Source: an uncultured archaeon
GTDB taxonomy: Archaea > Thermoproteota > CALKCG01 > B24
DNA length: 11,460 bases
NCBI GenBank assembly: GCA_938082915.1
Contig: CALKCG010000143.1
Span: forward strand, 1 to 11,460
Direction of reading: 5' to 3'
The translations under genes and the position numbers were made by a program. Below, in pieces: positions 1 through 7,501 of this stretch. The notes below the pieces were generated by a model, which ran no database searches, had not been told where the DNA came from, and saw nothing but the letters and a program-made list of their open reading frames with translations. The first letter of the stretch is position 1. Each line of letters starts with the position of its first letter.

Positions 1-1280
1 GAGGAATATGCTTTTGTAAGATCTAGTTTAATAAGTTCTCAGTCTTTCTCGCATTTAAATTCCACTATTTCACCCTTATACTCTCTACCTACGGTCTGGC
101 TCTCCCCATCTACGAAGATAAGGTTATGCCCATCTGACCCGCAGATGGTATTCTCATTATCTCTTAGGGCCAAAGTAGCCTCTATCGTATATGCCTACGC
201 CTAAATCACAGGTAAACCTATTTCCATAGCAATGATACATGAACTGCCCTATGTCTATGTGATTGTGAGGTTCAGTATTTAACAGCGAGAGTTGTTGTAT
301 CTAAGTCGTTCCAAGGAGACCTTCTTCTTCGAGGCGCTGAATGTACCATACAATACTAGGTTCTTTATAACGCTTCAGGATAAGGTTTAAAACATCCAAA
401 GGTATGTTTCCGTATCTCCAAAGTTTACTTGGAAGCGTAGTGGAAAATGATCCAAACAGGGAATGTTACGGAGGATTTAATTCTAGGTTCTTCGGGAAGA
501 TCTATCCTACCGTCAGTCCACTTTGACGAGTAGATCTGAAAAGTAGAATGCTCCGGAGAAGCAGTAAAACCAGTATCCGACGCCTTCAACCCAGGCGCCA
601 TCTGGGTCTACCGTCAATAGGAAACCGTCAATACTCTTGAGAACCTTATGTAGTAGGTCTAGACTAAGACTCATCTAACACTACTAGTATCGATGCACAT
701 CCAGAGTTTCCAGCACAAACACCACACCAGTTAGACTCATAGCTTCTACTCCACCACTGTTCATCATAGTATTCTCTTAAAGGTATCAGCATACGGCGGA
801 GTATATTGTAACGCATCCACTCAAGCGTCTCCCCGTCTAAGTCGTTGTGTAATAAATCCCATACATCGGCTAGAAGCATAGCGGTTCCAGAAGAGAATGG
901 ATCTACTACGCGCTCTTCTCCAAGCTGAAACGGTGTTTTTTGCATGAGCCGGTATAACCCATGTATAGTCCCTACAGCGGTCTAAGTATTAGTCTTTTCT
1001 CGTGAGTATGTAGGCTAGGGTTAAACCTTCTACCGCTTCCCTACGTAGAAAATACGGTTCTTCGGAGACATAGCGGTCTGTTCTAAAGAAGTCGTCGTAG
1101 AGGGAGTGTGGGAGTTGTGGAATTGGGACCGTTTAACAGTTTATCTGCGTGTTTCAGCAGCTTTTCCGTAGTTTTTTTCCTCCAGTGATTCTTCATTATC
1201 CTACTACGTAGGACTTCAAATCTACCGGCGTCTGCTAAAAGTAGTGGATGGGTAATAGGCTTTCTAATAAGCTTCTCAGC
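1..1280 (-). pseudogene. Heparinase II/III-family polysaccharide lyase, multiply frameshifted remnant (3' end beyond window)
   Basis: Intact relatives are uronic-acid polysaccharide lyases with an N-terminal alpha/alpha toroid and a C-terminal beta-sandwich. Reading the minus strand, the family pattern can be followed from about 1280 to 39 only by changing frame repeatedly. In order: HPLLLADAGRFEVLRSRI (about 1250-1195); SEEPYFLRREAVEGLTLAY (about 1075-1020); VIPAHAKN (about 965-943); an open block 945-664 with DVWDLLHNDL and ESNWCGVCAGNSGCAS; DPDGAWVEGVGYWFY (about 610-560); HNHIDIGQF then YFGPKR (270 to about 170), the signature around the catalytic region; and GHNLIFVDGE (about 131-100). 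Frame changes fall near 1125, in the T6 run at 936-941, near 664, near 515, before 270 and before 134. There is also a TAA at 989-991 and stops after YFGPKR. No intact start is visible, because a TGA directly precedes 1280. The product cannot be functional as read. The family call is firm; the substrate is unknown. Confidence 0.86.
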
Positions 1281-1362
1281 TCACACTAGGGATTCGCATA
1301 AAGCTCTAAAATAGTTGCTCTGTTAGGCTTAGTTAATTTTGGCTGAATTTAATGTATACTAT

Positions 1363-1375
1363 GAAACCATTTATA
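1363..1375 (+). promoter_or_regulatory. Archaeal promoter (BRE + TATA) for the kinase operon
   Basis: A purine-rich GAAAC (1363-1367) is followed by TTTATA (1370-1375). The TATA centre is about 31 bp before the TTG start at 1404, so transcription should begin near 1399 with a leader of only a few bases. No strong ribosome site precedes the TTG, which fits a near-leaderless transcript. Confidence 0.5.
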
Positions 1376-1403
1376 GGGGGTGATTCTTAGAATTTAGAGA
1401 AGA

Positions 1404-1979
1404 TTGGTTTTCATAGTTGTAACTGGTACTCCTGGAACTGGTAAAACCGTTTTCTCGGAAGCTTTAGCTAGAGAAATCGGCTTCACGCATCTAGATGTGG
1501 GGAAGCTCTGCTTAGATAGGGGATTGACGCTCGGGTTTGACGTTGAAAGACAGACTTATATAGTAGATATGGTTGGGCTTAGAAGAGCTATTAGAAGCCT
1601 TAAGGATGAAGATGTAATTCTCGACGGGCATATAGCGCATTTAATCGCCCCGCCTGAGTACGTCAAGATGGTCTTCATCTTGAGATGTCATCCTAGGGTT
1701 TTAATAGGAAGGCTTAAAGCTAGGGGTTATCCCCCTGAGAAGATACATGAAAACGTTATGGCTGAAATTTTAGACGTATGTTTGGTTGAAGCTTCAGAAG
1801 TTTATAGGGATAAACTATGTGAGCTCGATTCAACAGATAAACCCGTTGAACGGCTTGTTTCAGACGCTTTAGCCTTCTACAGGGGTGATGTTAAGCCTAG
1901 AGTAGGCGTAGTCGATTGGATATCCAAACTCGCCGAAGAAGGCCTTCTCGAAAAATACATTAGAGGTGTACTTGAATGA
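1404..1979 (+). CDS. AK6/Fap7-type adenylate kinase (NTPase linked to small-subunit ribosome maturation)
   Basis: This 191-residue P-loop kinase has its Walker A loop GTPGTGKT at residues 8-15. FTHLDVGKLC follows, then DVILDGHIAHLI, matching the Fap7 region where GH replaces the usual adenylate-kinase motif. The lid segment is LKARGYPPEKIHENVMAEI, the RGY...K..EN..AE pattern of COG1936. In eukaryotes and archaea this family binds ribosomal protein uS11 and acts in the last steps of 40S/30S maturation, with adenylate kinase and ATPase activity. Both activities are inferred here from the family. The only possible start is TTG at 1404, because an in-frame TAG lies at 1395-1397. A C-terminal tail of about 30 residues extends beyond the core. 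The gene overlaps the next one by ATGA, so the two are probably translationally coupled. Location is cytoplasmic. Confidence 0.9.
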   Translation: MVFIVVTGTPGTGKTVFSEALAREIGFTHLDVGKLCLDRGLTLGFDVERQTYIVDMVGLRRAIRSLKDEDVILDGHIAHLIAPPEYVKMVFILRCHPRVLIGRLKARGYPPEKIHENVMAEILDVCLVEASEVYRDKLCELDSTDKPVERLVSDALAFYRGDVKPRVGVVDWISKLAEEGLLEKYIRGVLE

Positions 1980-2185
1980 CTCGGGGGCAATTTAAAATAT
2001 ACAGGTGCCCCGAATGTGGGCATTTATCTCTAACTTCTTCGAGCAAATCCACCAAGTGTCCTTACTGTAATGCATTGATCCATTTAACTCCTTCAAGAGT
2101 CGTAGCTAGATTTGAAAACGCTAGAGAAGCCTCTGAGTACCTTAAAAAACTGAAGTCTAAACCATCAGGTTTCAAAAAACTTTAA
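1976..2185 (+). CDS. Small zinc-ribbon protein, DUF1922-like
   Basis: This 69-residue protein has two CPxC knuckles, CPEC at residues 11-14 and CPYC at 28-31, which together would bind one zinc. The C-terminal half (ARFENAREASEYLKKLK) matches the helix of archaeal DUF1922 proteins, which have this same size and order of parts. The molecular role of that family is not established. The gene starts inside the stop of the kinase gene (4-nt overlap), so it is probably made together with it. That context suggests a link to RNA, ribosome or translation, but this is inference only. The start is fixed by the overlap. Family membership rests on pattern recognition of knuckle spacing and tail, not on an alignment. 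Confidence 0.82.
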   Translation: MTRGQFKIYRCPECGHLSLTSSSKSTKCPYCNALIHLTPSRVVARFENAREASEYLKKLKSKPSGFKKL

Positions 2186-2330
2186 ACTCCGCTTTGTGGC
2201 TCAATTAGAGCATCGTTCGATTGCAACGGCCCCCAATTGGGAAATACTTATAAGTTTCCCTAGAGAAAACTCTCCCGTATGGTTGAGTGAGGTCTATCGA
2301 ATACGTGGAGTTTTCAAGGGGTTTGCGCAT

Positions 2331-3224
2331 TTGAAGTTCGAAGTCCATCTTCCAACTCACGGTGAATATGGCTATGGAGAGATTCTAAAGGTTTCCCTTG
2401 TAGCCGATAAACTGGGCTTCAACTCTCTCTGGGTTGGAGACCACTTCTATCTTCCAAGGGAGTTTTACGAGAAGACTGGGTGGAATCCAGATAAACCGAA
2501 TAAGCTTGACGCTTGGACTTTGCTTTCAGCGTTGGCTACGCAGACGAGAAGAATAAGGTTGGGGGCTAGGGTTTCACCTCTACCATTTTATGAGCCGGCT
2601 AGATTGGCCAAAATTGTAGCCACAGTGGACATAATCTCCGGAGGGCGCGTCAACTTTGGTGTTGGTGCTGGATGGTTTAAGGATGAAGCCATATCTTACG
2701 GTGTTTACTGGGGTAGGCATGGAGAGCGCGTATCCAGAATGCTGGAGGCTTTAGAAATAATACTAAAGCTCTGGGTTGAAGAAGGTAGAGTTACGTACGT
2801 GGGTAAGTTTTATAGAGTTGTTGAAGCGCCATTCTGGCCTAAACCCCTGCAGAAACCCCATCCACCGGTATGGTTTGGCGGTTCTTCTGAAGCCATTTTA
2901 AAAGCCGCTGTTAAATACGGTGATGGTCTCCTACCGCCTTCAGACCTTCCGATTAAAGACTTTAGAAGAATAGCATCTCGAATTACTGAAATGGCGGAGA
3001 GAAGGGGTAGGTCGATTTCATTAGCACCTTCGCTCACATATCCTACCGGTCTTGGTGAAAATCCAAAGGAGTGGCTTTCAAAGATAGTGGGGTATTTTGA
3101 GGCTGGAGCAGATACAATCCTAATAGACTTCTCGATGACGAAGGTTTCACCCAGTATGGCGATAAGTGTGCTAAAAGAGTTTTCTAAGGCTGTTTTTCCA
3201 AAATATCGGACTTACACAACATAG
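2331..3224 (+). CDS. LLM-class (luciferase-like) F420-dependent oxidoreductase
   Basis: From TTG at 2331 this is a 297-residue TIM-barrel flavin/F420 enzyme, the normal family length. It opens with the usual first strand (VHLPTHG, residues 5-11), then LGFNSLWVGDHF with GDH at 36-38. The family signature ISGGRVNFGVGAGW lies at 102-115, and PPVWFGGSSEAILKAA further on matches the phosphate-binding region of F420-dependent members. Such enzymes move a hydride between F420H2 (or FMNH2) and a small substrate; the substrate here cannot be read. The open frame extends upstream to GTG at 2196, but those 45 residues do not resemble the family. AAGGGG at 2316-2321, nine bases before the TTG, could serve as a ribosome site. 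GTG 2196 lies only 10 nt after the previous stop and remains possible. The gene is co-oriented with the kinase and zinc-ribbon genes and is probably transcribed with them. Confidence 0.88.
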   Translation: MKFEVHLPTHGEYGYGEILKVSLVADKLGFNSLWVGDHFYLPREFYEKTGWNPDKPNKLDAWTLLSALATQTRRIRLGARVSPLPFYEPARLAKIVATVDIISGGRVNFGVGAGWFKDEAISYGVYWGRHGERVSRMLEALEIILKLWVEEGRVTYVGKFYRVVEAPFWPKPLQKPHPPVWFGGSSEAILKAAVKYGDGLLPPSDLPIKDFRRIASRITEMAERRGRSISLAPSLTYPTGLGENPKEWLSKIVGYFEAGADTILIDFSMTKVSPSMAISVLKEFSKAVFPKYRTYTT

Positions 3225-3295
3225 CTTCAAACACTGCAATGGGTGGTCTTAAGAGGATTTACCATTAGGTGGAGCGTCATTCTCTACTTATATCG

Positions 3296-3640
3296 TTAAC
3301 CTACGCATCGGTCAATCTCTTTCATGTCATTTGGAGTTATCTCCATGGAAACGTCTACTTCTCCACCAATAACAGGTTAATCGTTTAACTTCGCCAGCCA
3401 TCGCTTAGCCTTTTTATACTATATACGGTCGCAAACCTTTCCCTTCAGCTCCTACTACGGTTTTTACCGCTAAGAGTGGCGTAGTCTATTACCGCAGCAC
3501 GTTACAAATCAATTGAACCCGGGTACCCCAACTAACGGTATCCCCCTCCCAATTATACTGTGCTTTTAATGTCGAAGAGAATCTTTCCTTTTGACGACTT
3601 TGCGTAAGGTCTGCATTTTTCCTAACATGATTGAAGGATT
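3296..3640 (-). pseudogene. Unidentified decayed coding sequence in the gap between the LLM and GH2 genes
   Basis: The 424-bp gap has no intact gene. On the minus strand, several protein-like pieces follow each other in different frames: SKGKILFDIKST near 3590-3545, AVKTVVGAEGKGLRPYIV near 3470-3420, YKKAKRWLAKLND near 3415-3380, and VIGGEVDVSMEITPNDMKEI near 3375-3310, ending in TAA at 3298-3296. In-frame stops or shifts lie between the pieces (for example TAA at 3379-3377). The composition and the acidic, amphipathic last segment look like former coding sequence, but I cannot assign a family. Confidence 0.35.
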
Positions 3641-3648
3641 TTTCAAGA

Positions 3649-6207
3649 TTACCCTAAACTTCGACCAATTCTAAGGTTGATCTTTTTTGGTTTTATGTTC
3701 CACCCATCTATCATCAAATATGGGTCTTCCGCGCCTAGGATTTTCTTAGCAAAAGTCGCTGTTACGGTTTTTCTCTCCCCCGGGGTTAAACTGAAGTAGT
3801 TGGAGCTCCAAAAAGTTGGCAGGACTTCAGGTCCATGTAAGCCTTTAAGTATGCTTGGGTTTATGAAAAACGCGAGGTTGTTTGTCGGGTTTACGAATGT
3901 TATACGAACGACGCATTCGTCTTTTCTCTCCTCAAACTCCGTCGTTGCGTCTAAATCGACGGTTGGAAGTTTCATCAATTGGGTAAAGTCGGCATGTTCA
4001 TCGCCTTTAATCGACAGCCAGTAGAAGTTAGAACTTATTACGCTTCCTCTACTATCCTTAAGTTCAAGCTTTACGAAGTAGACTGGGCTTAGGTTTTCCA
4101 ATGTGGGGATTGTGAGGACGTAGTTGATGCTATCCGATCCCACGTTTATCGTTGTCGATTTAGAAAACTTCTCCGTCATGTCGAAGTTTAAAACTTTCAC
4201 AAGTACTTCTAAGTTCTCAAAGCTTTTACGATATTCGTTAGCGACGTAGACTGAATTGTCAACGTAGTTGTAGTAGACGTGTAATGGTTCGCATGCGATT
4301 TGCGCACCGTAAAAAGCGCCGTTGGGCTTTAGGTAGTAGTCGTAAAGTTGCCAATACAGCGTCGGCCAAGCGGAGTTGAGTTGCCAAAATATAACACCGC
4401 TGGAGAAGTATTTGTTGTGAGTAAATGCCTCAAACATGGCGCGGACAGCCTCGTATTGAAGCACTTGCGATTTCATACAGTATTCCTCAAGCGTGGTCGG
4501 TTCACCGTAGCGTGAACGTAAAGCTTCCCTCATCTTAGGATAAAAGTTTGGGTGTAAACGCACCATCCATGAGGGAGTGGTAGGCGGCCATAACTCTGCC
4601 TCAGGCATCATTTTACGTAAACTTGATATGGGCGGGACTTGCTCACCACTAGGACCGCATTCAGTGTTGAATTCTAACTTCGTATACCAGTATGACGGGG
4701 GATAGTAGGCGTACACGTCGGGCCAAGGACCCATGTAAACTCCCGTATGCCCCGCGATCTCTGATGGAGCGCTTGTACACGAAGATATGTAGGGTCTAGT
4801 GGGGTCGTATTTATTAAGCACCTCCATATACCTGGCTTCAATCTCCGGAGGCGGGTATTTGTCGCTTCCATATGCGTAAAGGAAAACGGATGGGTGATTC
4901 CTCCAACGGATTACTTGATCTCTCCAGCTCCATACGGCAACGTCGGCTGTGTGAGGAGTCCATGCGGACCAATTTTCCCACGTAGAACAGCAGCACAGTC
5001 CAGCCATAATTAATATCCCATGCTTGTCGCAAAGCTCGTATAGGTGGTCCGAACCTCGCGGTCCCTCTAGTCGGATTGCGTTGAGGTTCATAGCTACAGC
5101 GTATTTGACTGCCACCTCCTCCATTTCAGGCGAATACTGCATCATCATGTCGTCTACGTATTCCGCGCCTTTTATCACTATGTTCTCGCCGTTAATTTGG
5201 AAAACCCTAGTCCTTTTACCGTCGAAAGTATTCATCCAAGAAGAGACTTTGCGAACTCCAAAGCGAACTTTTTCCATATCCGATACTTCTCCATCTACTA
5301 GAAAACTCAACTTCAAATCGTATAATTGCTGATTGCCTCTATGAATGGGCCACCATATGCGTGGATTTGGAATATCCAACTTATGTTTAACCAATTTGGT
5401 TTCGCCTGCTTCAAGTGAAACCTCTACGGAGAATTGAATGACTTCAGGTCCTCCTACTGAAGTTCCTCCTTCGTCGATGTTATTTACGTTTGAAACCTCA
5501 CCGTACAGAGTTCCACTCACCGGTTTCGCAAGCAAATTGGTCAGCTCAACGGATATTTCCAAATGCGCCACGTCTAGAGATGGTAGGTCAAGGTCCGTAA
5601 CGACGAAAGGATTCCTCATCTTCACTGATCCGCTTGCTGTAATCTTCACGGGGTACCAAATACCCATATCTAGGTCGGGAGGAGTTGGATTCCAATCAAC
5701 CCAAGCGATTGTAAGGTCTAGATAAGTGCTTCTAGGAGGGAATATCTTCATAGCTAAGCAATTTTCTTTTCCAGGCGATACATAGTCAGTAATTTCAAGC
5801 TGAAATATCCTATATGGGCCTTCAATGGTATTCCTATCCGCTACTAAACGTCCGTTAAGCCAGACGTCTGCAGCATAGTTTATGCCTTGAAGGTTCAGCC
5901 AAATATGTTTTCCCTTATAATCTTCCGGCAATTTAAATACCGTTCGATACCACCATGGGACATCGAACGGAGGGGCTATTGAAACATCCGATGCAACCCT
6001 ACCTCCAATCTTCAATATATTCGTACCGTAATACGGATCGGGATAGACATTAGCCCTGACGAGAGCCGCTAAAACCGTGCTAGGAACAGACGTAGTATAC
6101 CAACCATCTGGAAAAAATTTAAGAGTAGATGCCACTTCCCCGTCAACTTTTACTTCGGCTGATGATTTAATAGCCCAACCTTCTCTAAGAATAATTACTT
6201 GGTGCAC
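3649..6207 (-). CDS. GH2 exo-beta-D-glucosaminidase-like glycoside hydrolase (CsxA type)
   Basis: Numbering is from GTG 6207 (852 residues). The order is that of the CsxA branch of GH2: a jelly-roll sugar-binding domain (about 8-185, beginning LREGWAIKSSAEV), an Ig-like domain (about 190-320), a TIM barrel (about 330-645) and C-terminal beta-sandwich modules. The barrel carries YAYGSD with Asp449 where most GH2 enzymes have Asn-Glu; Gly-Ser-Asp is the acid/base motif of exo-beta-D-glucosaminidases. LEFNTECGPSG supplies Glu516 as the nucleophile. The barrel ends with FWQLNSAWP and CEPLHVYY, also typical. The family releases glucosamine from non-reducing ends of chitosan oligomers; endo-beta-mannosidase-like specificity is less likely given the motif. 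The frame stays open to TTG 6378, but those 57 extra residues do not look like the family, so GTG 6207, 24 bp after a T-rich TATA-like stretch, is preferred. No convincing signal peptide is present with either start. It is intact, unlike its carbohydrate-gene neighbours. Confidence 0.85.
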   Translation of the reverse strand: MHQVIILREGWAIKSSAEVKVDGEVASTLKFFPDGWYTTSVPSTVLAALVRANVYPDPYYGTNILKIGGRVASDVSIAPPFDVPWWYRTVFKLPEDYKGKHIWLNLQGINYAADVWLNGRLVADRNTIEGPYRIFQLEITDYVSPGKENCLAMKIFPPRSTYLDLTIAWVDWNPTPPDLDMGIWYPVKITASGSVKMRNPFVVTDLDLPSLDVAHLEISVELTNLLAKPVSGTLYGEVSNVNNIDEGGTSVGGPEVIQFSVEVSLEAGETKLVKHKLDIPNPRIWWPIHRGNQQLYDLKLSFLVDGEVSDMEKVRFGVRKVSSWMNTFDGKRTRVFQINGENIVIKGAEYVDDMMMQYSPEMEEVAVKYAVAMNLNAIRLEGPRGSDHLYELCDKHGILIMAGLCCCSTWENWSAWTPHTADVAVWSWRDQVIRWRNHPSVFLYAYGSDKYPPPEIEARYMEVLNKYDPTRPYISSCTSAPSEIAGHTGVYMGPWPDVYAYYPPSYWYTKLEFNTECGPSGEQVPPISSLRKMMPEAELWPPTTPSWMVRLHPNFYPKMREALRSRYGEPTTLEEYCMKSQVLQYEAVRAMFEAFTHNKYFSSGVIFWQLNSAWPTLYWQLYDYYLKPNGAFYGAQIACEPLHVYYNYVDNSVYVANEYRKSFENLEVLVKVLNFDMTEKFSKSTTINVGSDSINYVLTIPTLENLSPVYFVKLELKDSRGSVISSNFYWLSIKGDEHADFTQLMKLPTVDLDATTEFEERKDECVVRITFVNPTNNLAFFINPSILKGLHGPEVLPTFWSSNYFSLTPGERKTVTATFAKKILGAEDPYLMIDGWNIKPKKINLRIGRSLG

Positions 6208-6224
6208 ACAATATAGTAGACTAA

Positions 6225-6236
6225 GAAAATAAAAAA
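6225..6236 (-). promoter_or_regulatory. T-rich TATA-like element before the preferred GH2 start
   Basis: On the minus strand TTTTTTATTTTC is centred about 24 bp before GTG 6207, which would suit a leaderless message. It is a weaker TATA match than the element at 6435-6448, so the two promoters compete as explanations for the start. Confidence 0.25.
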
Positions 6237-6409
6237 GTTTTACAGGTGTAGCATAACATGATACTCCAACACCTACGTCTCTCAAAATACTACGTAGTTC
6301 AGAATCCGCTGTAGTATTGCTTATTCTCTTTTTAACGTCGATGGTGACGTGAGATTGTGAAAATCTCTTATGATGCAAAATCAGAGGTTATTATGAACTA
6401 AGGATTGAT

Positions 6410-6431
6410 GGGGAAATCCTCTACTTTCCCC
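6410..6431. promoter_or_regulatory. Inverted repeat at the predicted GH2 transcription start (candidate operator)
   Basis: GGGGAAA (6410-6416) and TTTCCCC (6425-6431) form a perfect 7-bp inverted repeat with an 8-nt spacer. It lies immediately downstream of the minus-strand TATA element at 6435-6448 and covers the place where transcription would begin. That is a usual position for an archaeal repressor site. Confidence 0.4.
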
Positions 6432-6434
6432 TCG

Positions 6435-6448
6435 TTTTTAAATATTTT
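6435..6448 (-). promoter_or_regulatory. TATA element upstream of the GH2 gene
   Basis: On the minus strand this reads AAAATATTTAAAAA, a good archaeal TATA box preceded by purine-rich sequence. Transcription would start near 6415, giving a leader of about 37 nt to TTG 6378 or about 208 nt to GTG 6207. Confidence 0.45.
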
Positions 6449-6454
6449 CATAGT

Positions 6455-6471
6455 TTGATGGCCTCCATCAA
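6455..6471. promoter_or_regulatory. 17-bp palindrome upstream of the GH2 TATA box
   Basis: TTGATGG (6455-6461), CCT, CCATCAA (6465-6471) is a perfect 7-bp inverted repeat with a 3-nt centre. It sits just upstream of the TATA element, in the BRE/activator position for the minus-strand promoter. Size and symmetry suit a dimeric transcription factor. Confidence 0.4.
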
Positions 6472-6570
6472 CCATTCATAGCTTTAGATACTGTTTTTCA
6501 CGCTAACCTGTGGGACTAGTCTATTCCACTGTTTGTCTTTAAAACACTTCATTAAGTCTAATACGGGTTC

Positions 6571-6738
6571 AACTCTGAAAGAGTTAAAGACGCAGTAGCA
6601 AAATAAGATGACTGAAGTGAGGCTGAGGTTAAGGTTGATTTAAAGGCCGAGTTGAATGACGCTGAACAGAAGTTGATGAAGTATTTCTAAGTCTTGTATG
6701 AAAAGAAACCGATAGAAAACACGTTAGGGTTGCGATAG
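6571..6738 (+). pseudogene. Decayed unidentified reading frame with three internal stops
   Basis: One frame reads as protein-like segments interrupted by TAA 6604-6606, TGA 6613-6615 and TAA 6688-6690: SERVKDAVAK, then SEAEVKVDLKAELNDAEQKL and MKYF, then VLYEKKPIENTLGLR, ending at TAG 6736-6738. The middle part looks like an amphipathic helix, and the end could be from a helix-turn-helix region. No family can be named. Keeping one frame across three stops argues for point-mutation decay of a real gene, but the stretch is short. Confidence 0.3.
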
Positions 6739-7077
6739 ATGTTATCGATTTCATTGCTTATACGCCCCTCAATTAAAGTGGGAAAGTTATCGGCTTAAAT
6801 AAAATAAGCTAGCTCCATCAACATTGCTGAGGCTTCTGCATCTGAAGGTGTTTTATGGCTCGACTCTTTTGTTTTTCTAAGCCTAAGATTTGGCTCTCCG
6901 CCATGGATTTGCGAGGATGTCTCCATTATCCTCAGTTCAAAATCCAACGGTCTCACTTCTACAACCTTTCACGGACTCAGAGACTTCCGCAAGACCTTGA
7001 ACAAGAAGAAAATCGCCCCTTGATCAAGATCTTGCAGGGCTTAGTGTTTTACTCACCCCTCCCCCTGTGCAATCGAA
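6739..7077. other. Gene-free stretch with weak open frames only
   Basis: No convincing gene is present. Open frames on both strands overlap here, for example plus 6809 to about 7020 and a minus one beginning with ATG near 6927, but none shows a recognisable domain or ribosome site. It is probably eroded sequence continuous with the debris on both sides. Confidence 0.3.
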
Positions 7078-7245
7078 ATGGTAATAGAGGCGCTAAGACT
7101 TTCGCTAAGTGTCGGTAGGGGCCTAAACGAGTTTGACCAAGGGATTGAGAGCCTACCAGCTCCAATAACTCTACTTAAAAGGAATACGAGAGATAAAGAT
7201 ATCATGAAAAAATTTATAATATACCTCTTTTATCTTTATTTTTGA
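7078..7245 (+). pseudogene. Short reading frame carrying the LNExDQGIES motif (copy 1)
   Basis: ATG 7078 opens a 55-codon frame ending at TGA 7243-7245. It includes LNEFDQGIESLPAPITLLKR (7123-7182), which recurs at 9537-9596. Between the two copies most codon differences are silent or conservative, so the segment was once protein-coding. The last part of this frame runs through the vapB promoter into a hydrophobic tail (FIIYLFYLYF), which looks like read-through into non-coding DNA. It is probably the truncated end of a lost gene of unknown family. Confidence 0.4.
7205..7223 (+). promoter_or_regulatory. vapBC promoter
   Basis: Purine-rich TGAAAAAA (BRE-like) runs into TTTATAATATA (7213-7223). 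Transcription is expected near 7243, about 13 nt before the ATG at 7256. In this family the antitoxin-toxin complex normally represses its own promoter; no clear palindrome is visible over the start. Confidence 0.6.
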
Positions 7246-7248
7246 GGT
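7244..7248 (+). promoter_or_regulatory. Ribosome binding site of vapB
   Basis: GAGGT lies 7 nt before ATG 7256 and matches the archaeal anti-Shine-Dalgarno. It fixes the antitoxin start. Confidence 0.65.
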
Positions 7249-7255
7249 AGACTTA

Positions 7256-7501
7256 ATGGGTAGAATGCAGGTCAACTTGAAGCTTGACGAAGAGGTTGTC
7301 AGAGAAGTGGAGAGGCTTGTTGAACAGGGTTTCTTCAGTACCAAGACAGAGGCTTTTATGAAGGCGATACAACTTCTACTGAGAACCTATAAAGCTGTAG
7401 AACTAATTAAAAGGTTTGATGAAGTGAGGGAAGGAACAGAGGAGATGCCAAGCTTGACGGAGGCCGTTATTGAATCTCATGAGGAAGAGGATAACCCTTG
7501 A
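7256..7501 (+). CDS. vapB: VapB-type ribbon-helix-helix antitoxin
   Basis: This 81-residue protein has the CopG/ribbon-helix-helix fold pattern. A strand MQVNLKL (residues 4-10) is followed by helix A, DEEVVREVERLVEQG, and helix B, TKTEAFMKAIQLLLRTY. The strand would pair in a dimer and contact DNA. The acidic C-terminal tail (EEMPSLTEAVIESHEEEDNP) is the part expected to wrap around and block the toxin. The toxin frame begins inside this gene's stop (TTGA overlap), the usual antitoxin-first order. Start choice is supported by the TATA element and GAGGT. Regulation is probably autorepression. The fold and role are assigned from the sequence pattern together with the PIN gene next door. Confidence 0.85.
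   Translation: MGRMQVNLKLDEEVVREVERLVEQGFFSTKTEAFMKAIQLLLRTYKAVELIKRFDEVREGTEEMPSLTEAVIESHEEEDNP

Noticed and set aside
2186..2260. Possible tRNA-like segment (GTTCGATTGC)
   Set aside because: No acceptor or anticodon stem can be paired around it.
2810..3037. 75-codon minus-strand frame inside the LLM gene
   Set aside because: It is antisense to well-conserved LLM motifs, with no family pattern of its own.
3800..5725. Open frames on the plus strand and a second minus frame inside the GH2 gene (e.g. 3800-4024, 5024-5332, 5438-5725, 4674-5032)
   Set aside because: They lie wholly within a strongly supported GH2 gene, have no domain pattern and are shadows of its codons.
6855..7118. 87-codon plus-strand frame before copy 1 of the LNExDQGIES motif
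   Set aside because: No ribosome site, no recognisable fold, and it reads the motif-bearing DNA in the wrong frame.
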